Source of the DNA: Xanthomonas boreopolis
GTDB lineage: Bacteria > Pseudomonadota > Gammaproteobacteria > Xanthomonadales > Xanthomonadaceae
Assembly: GCA_014654535.1 (NCBI GenBank)
Contig: BNBA01000011.1
Span: forward strand, 59,823-123,822
Length of the DNA stretch: 64,000 bases
Direction of reading: 5' to 3'
This document shows, piece after piece, positions 49,018 through 55,703 of this stretch (positions are counted from its first letter, which is position 1; every line of letters starts with the position of its first letter). The notes below the pieces were generated by a model. The model did not search any database. It was not told where the DNA came from and saw only the letters and a program-made list of their open reading frames with translations. A program made the translations under genes and the position numbers.

Positions 49018-49695
49018 TCACCCCCTGCGGGCGGGCTGCTGGCCCACATAGGGAGGATGGTCCGCTCGATTGCCGCAGTGCTTGGCACCGCAGCCTTGGC
49101 ACTGCTGCTCGTCCTCGCAGGTGCAAATCACGCAGCCGCACGGCTGGTGCTTGGCAAGGACTGGCGCTGCGGGCTGCTGAGCAGCGAGCAGGGCTAGGAG
49201 GCGGTCGGCGCGTGCGATCTTCTCCGGATCGCCTTTCGTCAAACCGCCGGTCTGCTCTTTGATCTCTTCGCGTTTCATTGCTTCGGCCGCCTCCCTGAAC
49301 TGCTCCAGGTCCACGGCCTGCGCGGGCGGGGCGGTCACAGGCGCCAGCTTGAATCCGCCATTCACGGCAGGGTCTATGGCAACGGCGACGTGCCAGTCGA
49401 TCAACTCTGCCAGCTTCTTTTTAGCGGATTCGTAGTCGTCGTTTTCGCTAGTGACACCCAGATGAGCGCACACCAACTCTTGATCGACGGCCTTACGGAA
49501 CGGGTCTATGCCCGCCAGTATCCGCGCCGGCTCCTGCGCCACGACCTCACCCCCGCGCGCCTGGTCGGCGGCTTCGATGGCCCTCATCGCTTCGTCGAGA
49601 GCATCCAGCTTTGTCTTCCCCGATGGATCGTGCGCCGCATCCATCTCCACACCAAGGCGTAACTCCGCCAGCGCCTCCATCACCTTCGCGCTCAC
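49018..49695 (-). CDS. Hypothetical phage protein with Cys-rich tail
   Basis: 225 residues starting at GTG 49695, chosen because GGGAGGTGG lies directly upstream. The body is acidic and helical with a central block DPFRKAVDQELVCAHLGVTS. The last 50 residues contain six Cys and three His (PCGCVICTCEDEQQCQGCGA, then KHC), which look like a zinc-binding tail. No family recognised. Confidence 0.6.
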   Translation of the reverse strand: MSAKVMEALAELRLGVEMDAAHDPSGKTKLDALDEAMRAIEAADQARGGEVVAQEPARILAGIDPFRKAVDQELVCAHLGVTSENDDYESAKKKLAELIDWHVAVAIDPAVNGGFKLAPVTAPPAQAVDLEQFREAAEAMKREEIKEQTGGLTKGDPEKIARADRLLALLAAQQPAAPVLAKHQPCGCVICTCEDEQQCQGCGAKHCGNRADHPPYVGQQPARRG

Positions 49696-49829
49696 TTGCC
49701 ACCTCCCTGCACTCGGGACAGGGCGGCGCGGCACGCGGCGAGCGTGTTGTCCGCCGGCCGCGGTGCGCCCGCCGCCGCGCTGGTCATGTCGTGCGCGGAG
49801 TAGCTGGTCTCGTGTTCGTTGTTTTCCAT
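49692..49829 (-). CDS. Very small hypothetical protein
   Basis: 45 residues (MENNEHETSYSAHDMTSAAA...). The ATG has GGAGATAGACAG ahead of it and the stop overlaps the next GTG (ATGA-type coupling). Its C-terminus AACRAALSRVQGGGK resembles the tails of two other small proteins in the operon (52329-52592, 52589-52822). Confidence 0.5.
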   Translation of the reverse strand: MENNEHETSYSAHDMTSAAAGAPRPADNTLAACRAALSRVQGGGK

Positions 49830-49932
49830 CTGTCTATCTCCATCTCCGCGCAACGTCTGCGCGGCATGTTGTAGGGTTGGCCCCTCGCTACTCGCGTATC
49901 CAGCCAAGACCGATTTCGCGAGGGGCCGGGAA
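49830..49932 (-). other. Structured gap in the leftward operon
   Basis: This 103-base gap is one of the few non-coding stretches in the operon. It contains two strong hairpins: CCGCGCA/TGCGCGG (49846-49864, loop 5) and a 10-bp perfect stem GGCCCCTCGC/GCGAGGGGCC (49879-49888 / 49918-49927, loop 29). It could be an attenuator, processing site or small RNA. Confidence 0.45.
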
Positions 49933-50580
49933 CTAGGCTGCAATCGGCTTTTGCAACTCGGCTTGGAAGCTGTCTACAAGCGCGCGGAATGAATCCAGGT
50001 CGGCTTGCATCTGCTCAATGAATGCTTCGTCGCGTTCGAAGCGCTTCCACCAGAGCTGCTTGCCGACCGGGGCCAGGGCAGGGCAGTAGAGCGCGATGTG
50101 CCAATGGGACCGCTCGGTGATCCACATGCATCCTTGGGCCTGCTCCATCACGTCCCCGGCATCGTTGTCGATGTGGAATGCCCGAAGCTTGCTTGGATCG
50201 ATGAAGCATTTCAGCTCGCAACCGTCGTCGGCCCCGATCAGGCCATCAGCAGAAGCCCCGAATGCGCCATCGTCGGATAGCACAAAGCCGGCTCTCTGTA
50301 TGATCAATCCTGTTTGAACCTCAAGTTCCGCACGAGCGGCTGGCTCTAGTTCATGTCCGCGACGCATTGCGTAGGTTTCGAAGCCCTCATCCAAGGGGTC
50401 TCCGCTAATGCGCTCGATTGCTAGGCGGAAGGCATAGTTCTTTGCGGCTTCGGTGAAGTCGCCTTTGTTGGGTCCGCTCTTGAGTCTCTGTCGTGCCACA
50501 TTGAACATGCTGGCAGTGATGACACCAGCTCGGGCCCGCAGCCATTCCTCGCTGCCCTGGGCGCAGTTGATGACGATCAC
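49933..50580 (-). CDS. YqaJ-type phage exonuclease
   Basis: 215-residue lambda-exonuclease-like nuclease. The family residues are in place: GSEEWLRARAGVITASM at the N-terminus, MRRGHELEPAARAELEVQTG, GASADGLIG with the catalytic Asp, and CELKC as the ExK motif. It should degrade one strand of double-stranded ends for annealing-type recombination. It overlaps its upstream neighbour by four bases, which suggests the two form an exonuclease/annealing pair. Confidence 0.9.
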   Translation of the reverse strand: MIVINCAQGSEEWLRARAGVITASMFNVARQRLKSGPNKGDFTEAAKNYAFRLAIERISGDPLDEGFETYAMRRGHELEPAARAELEVQTGLIIQRAGFVLSDDGAFGASADGLIGADDGCELKCFIDPSKLRAFHIDNDAGDVMEQAQGCMWITERSHWHIALYCPALAPVGKQLWWKRFERDEAFIEQMQADLDSFRALVDSFQAELQKPIAA

Positions 50581-51404
50581 GCCGCGTCCTCCGCACTTAC
50601 CTTTTCGGCGAAGAGCTTGAGGCCCTCATGCGCCGTCTGACCGATCATGGCGCGCTGCTCCTTCGTCAGCTTGCCCCAGGCCTCGGCATAGGCATCGATG
50701 CCGCCCGTTGCGATGTCCTGCAAGCTGGCGTAGAGAGCATCACGCTCTGGGCTGTCCACTACCTTCGGTTGCTGTCGCATGACACTCTCACGCGGAGGTG
50801 TGCGACCAACGATCTCGGCGACGACCTCGTCCGGCAAATCCTCGATGTCCTGGGTAAAGATGTCGCTTGCCGCCGTTGCGGTGATGACCGCATCGACCTG
50901 GGCTCGCTTCTTAGCCATCTTGAGGATGGTATTAGCCACATCTGCCGGGTTGGTGCGGACCTGCTGCGTCTCCTTCCCATCTCGGTAGTACTTAATCCGG
51001 CGACGATTGGCTGGCGTGGCCTCCCATTCCTTAGGATGCACGGCAGCGCGCCAGCTGTACTTGTCCTCGGCGCTACTGCATTCGCCGATGCCGGCACCAA
51101 CGAAGTTCCCAGAAGCCGAAAGGAGGTTGACGGTCACACGGTAAGTGATCTCACCATCCTTCGACAGATCCTCAACCTCCGGCTTTGCCGCAAGCCGGAA
51201 CGTCGCCATCAGCTTCTCGGCCCCCGCCTTGTACAGGCTCTTGCTGTTGGTGCCAGGGATCTTTCCGTAATGGGTGCCATCGCGCATGACCTCGGCCATC
51301 ACGTCCTGCATGAGGTTGACCTGTGCACGCACATCTGCGGCAGTGAGCGAGCGGGCGCCGTAGGCCTCGACCGCTGGTTGGAATGGAACTACGTTCGTGT
51401 TCAT
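50577..51404 (-). CDS. Phage protein coupled to YqaJ exonuclease, candidate annealing protein
   Basis: 275 residues with no name I can give with certainty. Conserved-looking blocks are AEKLMATFRLA, ASGNFVGAGIGECSS, RTNPADVANTILKMAKKRAQ and ASDIFTQDIEDLPDE. The KMAKKRA-V-A segment and mixed alpha/beta centre remind one of phage recombination proteins. Its stop overlaps the YqaJ ATG, the usual place of a single-strand annealing partner, so that role is inferred from context. Confidence 0.7.
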   Translation of the reverse strand: MNTNVVPFQPAVEAYGARSLTAADVRAQVNLMQDVMAEVMRDGTHYGKIPGTNSKSLYKAGAEKLMATFRLAAKPEVEDLSKDGEITYRVTVNLLSASGNFVGAGIGECSSAEDKYSWRAAVHPKEWEATPANRRRIKYYRDGKETQQVRTNPADVANTILKMAKKRAQVDAVITATAASDIFTQDIEDLPDEVVAEIVGRTPPRESVMRQQPKVVDSPERDALYASLQDIATGGIDAYAEAWGKLTKEQRAMIGQTAHEGLKLFAEKVSAEDAA

Positions 51405-51486
51405 CTAAATCTCCTGCCGGGATCGCGCCCGGCGCGCTGGGAATGGATGCCGGCTTTGGGGAGCCCGGCCGGCGCGGGCGGGGTTC

Positions 51487-51708
51487 TCACGGCAGCCGAA
51501 CAAACGGCGCCTTGCGTGCGATCTGCGAGCGGAATCGTGCCCAACGGATCGAATCGGGCAGCTGGAGCACCAGCACGAATCCGATAACCGAGCAGGCCGC
51601 AGCGAGGTACATGTAGCCGTCAGCCGCGAGGGCTCCGGCCAGGGCCGAGAGGATGGCAACTGCCAGCGCAAGCAGAATAGGGCGGACATAGTAGCGGGCG
51701 GTCTTCAT
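51487..51708 (-). CDS. Small two-helix membrane protein
   Basis: 73 residues with two hydrophobic stretches (PILLALAVAILSALAGAL and LAAACSVIGFVLVLQL) and a basic tail. Overlaps the upstream 35-residue gene by four bases. First of a set of tiny membrane-type proteins at 51487-52028. Function unknown. Confidence 0.55.
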   Translation of the reverse strand: MKTARYYVRPILLALAVAILSALAGALAADGYMYLAAACSVIGFVLVLQLPDSIRWARFRSQIARKAPFVRLP

Positions 51709-51812
51709 TCCTTCTCCTCCGTGTCGGTCTGTTCCGTCGGATCAACCGGCTTAGTGATCGGCGGGAAAATCCGGCCGAACTCGCGTTGCAGGTGTTCGAG
51801 CAGATCACTCAT
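51705..51812 (-). CDS. Tiny acidic hypothetical protein
   Basis: 35 residues: MSDLLEHLQREFGRIFPPIT then an acidic tail DPTEQTDTEEKE. The ATG (51812) lies 8 bases inside the end of the upstream gene. Soluble, in contrast to its neighbours. Function unknown. Confidence 0.45.
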   Translation of the reverse strand: MSDLLEHLQREFGRIFPPITKPVDPTEQTDTEEKE

Positions 51813-51930
51813 CGTCGTCGCTCTCGTAAGCCGCGCTGTCCAGCACGGCCAGAATCCCAATCCCAGCGGGAATACCCACGAGGAATCCCAGAGCGGCCCA
51901 CGACAGCCCTTCCAAGAGTTCATAGCTCAC
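51805..51930 (-). CDS. Tiny single-helix membrane protein
   Basis: 41 residues from GTG 51930 (GGAG 7 bases upstream): MSYELLEGLS, then WAALGFLVGIPAGIGILAVL, a single helix, and an acidic C-terminus YESDDDE. The GTG overlaps the stop of the 33-residue gene (GTGA). Confidence 0.5.
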   Translation of the reverse strand: MSYELLEGLSWAALGFLVGIPAGIGILAVLDSAAYESDDDE

Positions 51931-52028
51931 GGCCAATCTCCAGCGATGATTTGAGGGATGCGCAGCGCTGCGCCAATAAGGGCCAGCAGCGCGCACAGCA
52001 GCAGGGTTCGGTTCTCGGTCAGGCGCAT
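51927..52028 (-). CDS. Tiny membrane protein
   Basis: 33 residues found by reading the gap between annotated-size genes: MRLTENRTLLLCALLALIGA, ALRIPQIIAGDWP. The ATG at 52028 has a strong Shine-Dalgarno AGGGGGTG 4 bases upstream, and its TGA overlaps the next GTG. The start is charged, the centre hydrophobic: a probable one-helix membrane peptide. Confidence 0.5.
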   Translation of the reverse strand: MRLTENRTLLLCALLALIGAALRIPQIIAGDWP

Positions 52029-52062
52029 CACGCACCCCCTGCGAGGGATAGAGCGGCGCCCG

Positions 52063-52332
52063 TCATGACTTGGCCTCGCTAACGCCAATCTGAAGCGGCT
52101 CCTTGAAGCGACTAGAGAGGTCGCGAAGGTGCCCGTAAATCATCTGCGCGGTTTCCATATCCCCGCATTGCAGGAAGAACGGCAGGTCGTAGCAATGCCA
52201 CTGGCCGCGCTCGACATTGGCCGTCACGGGCTGGTGACGCGGCTCCATGAAGTCGATCAGCTCTTGCGGGAAAGAAACCCCTGCGCGGCGCTGCATGTCA
52301 GCAAGTGACAGATTCCCGAGATAGATGTTCAT
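52063..52332 (-). CDS. Hypothetical phage protein
   Basis: 89 residues: MNIYLGNLSLADMQRRAGVS, FPQELIDFMEPRHQPVTANV, WHCYDLPFFLQCGDMETAQM. Soluble, mixed composition, not recognised. The ATG at 52332 overlaps the upstream stop by four bases; the much longer open frame upstream is a shadow of the neighbouring gene. Confidence 0.55.
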   Translation of the reverse strand: MNIYLGNLSLADMQRRAGVSFPQELIDFMEPRHQPVTANVERGQWHCYDLPFFLQCGDMETAQMIYGHLRDLSSRFKEPLQIGVSEAKS

Positions 52333-52592
52333 GCCGGCTCCCCCTGCGCGCGGCCGAGGGCGGCGCGGATCATGCCCAGCATCGGGTGCTCTGCCACGCC
52401 CCCGTTGATCAGGGGCGCTACGGCGGAGTGCTTCGCGAACCAGCGCTCGCAGGTTTCCAGCGTCTCGCGCTGCGCCTTCTCGCGCTCGATCAGCTCGACC
52501 ACGGCATCGTGGATTTCTTCCCATTCGCCGCCGTGTTGCAGGGCCATCGTTGCGAGATGACCGAGCACAGCTACGTTCACTGGCGCGCTCAC
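52329..52592 (-). CDS. Small hypothetical protein, MSAPV type
   Basis: 87 residues, mostly helical. Begins MSAPVNVAVLGHL and ends MIRAALGRAQGEPA, both similar to the adjacent 77-residue protein, which suggests a related pair. Overlaps both neighbours by four bases (ATGA). Confidence 0.55.
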   Translation of the reverse strand: MSAPVNVAVLGHLATMALQHGGEWEEIHDAVVELIEREKAQRETLETCERWFAKHSAVAPLINGGVAEHPMLGMIRAALGRAQGEPA

Positions 52593-52822
52593 TGGGCACC
52601 GCCTTTCGCGCGGGCCATGGCGGCGCGGAACTCAGCCCAACCTTGTGCTACGGCATCCCCGTCGCCCCAGATGGCTCCTCGACTCCACTGCTCAATTCGA
52701 TTTCCGCGCTTTATCAGCTCGGCCACTGCGGCGACAGCGGCGCAGTAGTCGAGCAACTGCTCCGCGGGCACGCTGTCACGCGCCGCGCGCAGCACCGCCA
52801 GCACATCCACGGGCGCGCTCAT
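52589..52822 (-). CDS. Small hypothetical protein, MSAPV type
   Basis: 77 residues. Begins MSAPVDVLAVLRAARDSVPA and ends EFRAAMARAKGGAQ, like the 87-residue neighbour. A central segment GNRIEQWSRGAIWGDGDAVA is unlike it. Function unknown. Confidence 0.55.
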   Translation of the reverse strand: MSAPVDVLAVLRAARDSVPAEQLLDYCAAVAAVAELIKRGNRIEQWSRGAIWGDGDAVAQGWAEFRAAMARAKGGAQ

Positions 52823-53130
52823 GCTTCCTCCACCATGCGAGAGATTTCACGTTGTGCACGCCACACGCGGATATCCATTGCGGACTCGTGGTAGTCGTTA
52901 GCGTGAGCCAGCATCGTGCGGAAGCCGTTCATTGCCGCGTGGTCGCCCGCGTCGCCGCGCTCAGATATCGCGCGAACAACTGCCGCCATCTGAATGCACA
53001 GCTTGTAGCCGGCGATTTCATCCAACTTGGCAAAGAAATCAGCCTGCTGTTCTGCGTCCATCTCCCAGAACATTTCGGCCAACTGATCTGGGTTGATGAT
53101 GACGCTTGCCGTCACGTCGATAGCGCTCAT
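52819..53130 (-). CDS. Hypothetical phage protein
   Basis: 103 residues, acidic and helical: INPDQLAEMFWEMDAEQQAD, FFAKLDEIAGYKLCIQ, VWRAQREISRMVEEA. Overlaps neighbours by four bases on each side. Not recognised. Confidence 0.55.
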   Translation of the reverse strand: MSAIDVTASVIINPDQLAEMFWEMDAEQQADFFAKLDEIAGYKLCIQMAAVVRAISERGDAGDHAAMNGFRTMLAHANDYHESAMDIRVWRAQREISRMVEEA

Positions 53131-53453
53131 GCCGCATTCCTCAGGTTGATCCGCGGAAGGTCCGCAGGGAGTTGGACATCGGTAACAGCCCGGGCGAATG
53201 CATCGCCGTAGCGCACACCGAACGGGGGCCAGGAGCGCCGGCGGCGCAGCGAGTGCATCACTTCGAGCGGATCGACCGGGGCCCAGCGGACCCAGCCGGC
53301 GTCGCAGTCAGGGTTGCTGCACGGCACCGAGTACTCGCACTGCGGATCGCCGTGACGGCTGCTGTTGAGCGTTTCCTCGCAGGACCCTTGGCACACCGGA
53401 CAGATGCGCTCCGTCGTGCTGTTGCGGGCCTGCTGACGGTGGCGGTTTGCCAT
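53127..53453 (-). CDS. Zinc-ribbon-like phage protein
   Basis: 108 residues. The N-terminal half has CPVCQGSC and CEYSVPCSNPDCDAGW, i.e. two clusters of cysteines like a DnaJ-type or zinc-ribbon site; the second half (PLEVMHSLRRRRSWPPFGVR) is basic. Function unknown. Overlaps the 103-residue gene (ATGA). Confidence 0.6.
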   Translation of the reverse strand: MANRHRQQARNSTTERICPVCQGSCEETLNSSRHGDPQCEYSVPCSNPDCDAGWVRWAPVDPLEVMHSLRRRRSWPPFGVRYGDAFARAVTDVQLPADLPRINLRNAA

Positions 53454-53456
53454 GGC

Positions 53457-54344
53457 TCAGGCCTCCACCGGCTTTCCGGCGCGCAACACGTACCACGTGT
53501 CGGCCTTGATCCCATCGCGACCAGCGATGCCTGCCCACACGGCGACGATCTCGTAATCGTCGTTGCGCTCGACTAAGAACAGAGCATTGCCGTCCTTGCC
53601 CATTACGCGGCCGTCATACCCGGATGCCATGGCCGCGCCCTGGTCGCCCGTCGCACTGGCCGCGCCCTGGTAGCCCGTCGCACTGGCCGCGCCCTGGTCG
53701 CCCGTCGCACTGGCCGCGCCCTGGTCGCCCGTCGCACTGGCCGCGCCCCGGTCGCCCGTCGCACTGGCCGCGCCCTGGTAGCCCGTCGCACTGGCCGCGC
53801 CCTGGTCGCCCGTCGCACTGGCCGCGCCCCGGTAGCCCGTCGCACTGGCCGCGCCCTGGTCGCCCGTCGCACTGGCCGCGCCCTGGTCGCCCGTCGCACT
53901 GGCCGCGCCCCGGTAGCCCGTCGCACTGGCCGCGCCCTGGTCGCCCGTCGCATGCTGAGTGTTCTCGGGAGTGGCTCGCTTGAACGTGTATTCGATGGCG
54001 GCCTTGATCAGACCGGGAAGGCCTATTTCAGCCACCACCTTGATTTTGCTACTTGCGACCTTGGAATCGACGTTATATCGGCTGATCTGGCCCGATTGCT
54101 CAACCAGCGCGAAGCGCGAGCCAGCGGGAGGGTAGTAGCCGAAGACATCCAGCGGGTACTCGCAGGCATGAAAGCCGCGCTTGCAGGCGGCGATGTCGCC
54201 TTTCAGCTCCAGCGTTTCGCCGACGATGTACTGAACGCGTTCGCCACCCTCGGGGTGGCAGACCATGTCCTTGTCGAATCCCTTATAGGCGATGACGACT
54301 TCTTGCGGCTCGGCCTTCACGGCCTTGGTCTTCCTGGCAGCCAT
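53457..54344 (-). CDS. DUF7666-type phage protein with nonapeptide repeats
   Basis: 295 residues. The N-terminal domain ([20 protein letters not shown] ... [18 protein letters not shown]) matches what I know as DUF7666, which is found in phages. Then come 12 tandem copies of the nonapeptide ATG-(D/Y)-(Q/R)-GAAS and a degenerate thirteenth. The C-terminal cap is [17 protein letters not shown]. The Gly/Ala/Ser periodicity suggests a beta-helix or similar repeat fold. The copy number is likely to vary, because the DNA repeats are near identical. Confidence 0.75.
   Translation of the reverse strand: MAARKTKAVKAEPQEVVIAYKGFDKDMVCHPEGGERVQYIVGETLELKGDIAACKRGFHACEYPLDVFGYYPPAGSRFALVEQSGQISRYNVDSKVASSKIKVVAEIGLPGLIKAAIEYTFKRATPENTQHATGDQGAASATGYRGAASATGDQGAASATGDQGAASATGYRGAASATGDQGAASATGYQGAASATGDRGAASATGDQGAASATGDQGAASATGYQGAASATGDQGAAMASGYDGRVMGKDGNALFLVERNDDYEIVAVWAGIAGRDGIKADTWYVLRAGKPVEA
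53628..53951 (-). repeat. Twelve tandem 27-bp repeats within the DUF7666 gene
   Basis: A 324-base block of 12 in-frame 27-bp units. Units differ only at the codons for D/Y and Q/R (GAC/TAC-type and CAG/CGG). All six frames stay open because 27 is a multiple of 3, which explains long spurious open frames on the plus strand. Confidence 0.95.
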
Positions 54345-54347
54345 CGG

Positions 54348-54581
54348 TTAGGCCTCCAGCGCAGCAGCAAGGGAAGCGCGAGCCAGCAGACCTGCAACCG
54401 GGGTCGCCGTGTCAACGATCCCGAAGCGCAGGGCGAGCATCCGTTGCCGGCGCTCGCCGGTCATGCGGTTGCCGTAGTAATCGCCGCGAATGGCGGCCTG
54501 TGCGCGAGCGGCGGTTTGCTGGTCGATCTGCCCCGTCGCGAGGTGGGCGGCGATCAGGTTGGAAGCGGTGCGGATGTCCAT
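54348..54581 (-). CDS. First gene of the leftward early operon, hypothetical
   Basis: 77 residues: MDIRTASNLIAAHLATGQID, QQTAARAQAAIRGDYYGNRM, RRQRMLALRFGIVD. The ATG at 54581 is preceded by GGGGAGATGAGAG, a good ribosome-binding site, and lies about 47 bases after the predicted PL start. This is where lambdoid phages carry N, but no Arg-rich antiterminator motif is evident. Confidence 0.6.
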   Translation of the reverse strand: MDIRTASNLIAAHLATGQIDQQTAARAQAAIRGDYYGNRMTGERRQRMLALRFGIVDTATPVAGLLARASLAAALEA

Positions 54582-54634
54582 CTCTCATCTCCCCGCCCGG
54601 CCCGGGGGATTCCGGGGTGTGGGGCGTTGAGAGA

Positions 54635-54663
54635 ACTATAGGCATTGCCTAGGTGTAGGTCAA
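54635..54663 (-). promoter_or_regulatory. Leftward early promoter PL
   Basis: On the minus strand TTGACC (54663-54658) and TATAGT (54640-54635) are exactly 17 bases apart, a strong sigma-70 promoter; start predicted near 54628. Operator copy 1 (54639-54651) lies between the hexamers and covers the first two bases of the -10; copy 2 starts one base beyond the -35. Confidence 0.8.
54639..54651. promoter_or_regulatory. Operator OL1, 13-bp palindrome
   Basis: TAGGCATTGCCTA, perfect palindrome around a central T. It overlaps the PL -10. One of five copies in the immunity region, and expected to bind the CI-like and Cro-like proteins. Confidence 0.8.
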
Positions 54664-54676
54664 TAGGCAATGCCTA
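54664..54676. promoter_or_regulatory. Operator OL2, 13-bp palindrome
   Basis: TAGGCAATGCCTA, perfect. Its centre is 25 bases from OL1, about two and a half helical turns. Lies immediately upstream of the PL -35. Confidence 0.8.
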
Positions 54677-55066
54677 GAGCTGACCATGACATTTCCCCAT
54701 GCCCCAAGCCCCATCCATGCCTGATGGCTATGGATGGGGCCGCATGCTCCGGCCGGAGCCATCTGGCCGCGTGCTGGCTGTGATAGAAATCCTTTGAGGA
54801 TCAGATCGTTACCGTGTTTCGGTAACGGTTGGCAACGGCGGAGCGGGGCGGCGTTGAAGTTCCTGCGCCGCGTTCCGATCTAGTTGGTGTGGGCGAAACG
54901 CCCGATGACCGCATGCACAGAAATGGGGCTCCGTCAACACGAAATGTGGTTGCGGCATCGAAAACGAGCTAGACTAGGTGCCGTGATCGAAGGCGGCGGC
55001 CGCTGCTAGGGATCGAGCACTGGCCGCCGGATCGGCGGCTTTGTCGTCAACAGGGGTAGGGACAGC
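54677..55066. other. Spacer between OL and the thymidylate kinase unit, hairpin-rich
   Basis: About 390 bases with no gene I can support. It contains an 11-bp perfect stem (54708-54718 / 54730-54740), a 14-bp palindrome GCTCCGGCCGGAGC (54746-54759), CGTTACCG/CGGTAACG (54807-54827), GGGCG/CGCCC (54891-54903) and GCCGCCG/CGGCGGC followed by TTTGT (55023-55039). A weak -10-like TAGACT at 54970 may serve the genes at 55067. The density of structure would fit a leader or small RNA. Confidence 0.5.
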
Positions 55067-55411
55067 ATGGCAAACGAAATTGATGAACAGCAGCTTGTTG
55101 GCAACATCTGGCAGCATGTAATTCGAGTTGTAAACAAGCTGATCGAGACTCATGACACTTATGGGTTCGGCAAGTTCTCTGAAGGAATGAACCCGAGGTT
55201 GGACATTGTTGTAAGGGCCTTCACCGTCGTAGATGCGCTTCTGAAAGCCCTGTCAGAGAGTGGGCAACTTGACCCCGATGAGTACCGGCAGGCGATCAAC
55301 AGCCGCCAATGTATCTACCACACCAAGCAACTGGCTCTGGCTCTGGAAGCCGATAACGAAGAAGAGTACCAGCGACTGATAGACCTGCTTACGAAGCAAG
55401 CACCCGTATGA
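55067..55411 (+). CDS. Hypothetical protein in the immunity region
   Basis: 114 residues, acidic, helical: LVGNIWQHVIRVVNKLIETH, NPRLDIVVRAFTVVDALLKA, QLALALEADNEEEYQRLIDL. GTAGGGACAGC precedes the ATG. Reads rightward against the repressor operon and overlaps the next gene by four bases. Not recognised. Confidence 0.6.
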   Translation: MANEIDEQQLVGNIWQHVIRVVNKLIETHDTYGFGKFSEGMNPRLDIVVRAFTVVDALLKALSESGQLDPDEYRQAINSRQCIYHTKQLALALEADNEEEYQRLIDLLTKQAPV

Positions 55412-55605
55412 AGATATTGGAGATGGACATGACCGCCGCCAACATGAATTTTGATCTGCATGCCATGACGAGCCCGAAGACTCGCCAGGATGCGATGCTG
55501 CTGGCTCGCGAAATCATCGACCAGCTGGAGCTTATCGAAGAGTGCATCGACGCAGCGATCGCGCGATGCGAAGCCAAGTCAGCCCTGGATCGCCTCGCGG
55601 CGTAA
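55408..55605 (+). CDS. Small hypothetical protein
   Basis: 65 residues: MKILEMDMTAANMNFDLHAM then REIIDQLELIEECIDAAIAR, probably a helical hairpin. Coupled to the gene before it (ATGA) and followed by a terminator. Confidence 0.6.
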   Translation: MKILEMDMTAANMNFDLHAMTSPKTRQDAMLLAREIIDQLELIEECIDAAIARCEAKSALDRLAA

Positions 55606-55625
55606 TCCATGCAAAGATGCAAAAC

Positions 55626-55651
55626 AAAGCCCCGCACTGCGGGGCTTTTTG
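55626..55651 (+). terminator. Terminator upstream of tmk
   Basis: AAAGCCCCGC / GCGGGGCTTT, a 10-bp stem with a 3-base loop running into TTTTTG. Isolates tmk from the two small genes upstream. Confidence 0.88.
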
Positions 55652-55703
55652 TTGGGCCAGGGTCGTCTAGGCGCACAGGCCCCAATCCGCTACAGTTGCC
55701 CCG

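Noticed and set aside
53628..53951. Regular 27-bp repeats that could look like a CRISPR array
   Set aside because: Units are directly adjacent without spacers, in frame, and encode a nonapeptide repeat of a DUF7666-type protein; no cas genes are near.
53624..53983. Plus-strand frame encoding PRPGRPSHW repeats
   Set aside because: It is the antisense reading of the DUF7666 repeats, open only because the unit length is a multiple of three; no ribosome-binding site or start context.
54412..54645. Minus-strand frame starting inside OL1
   Set aside because: It begins upstream of the PL transcription start and overlaps the 77-residue gene that has the better ribosome-binding site.
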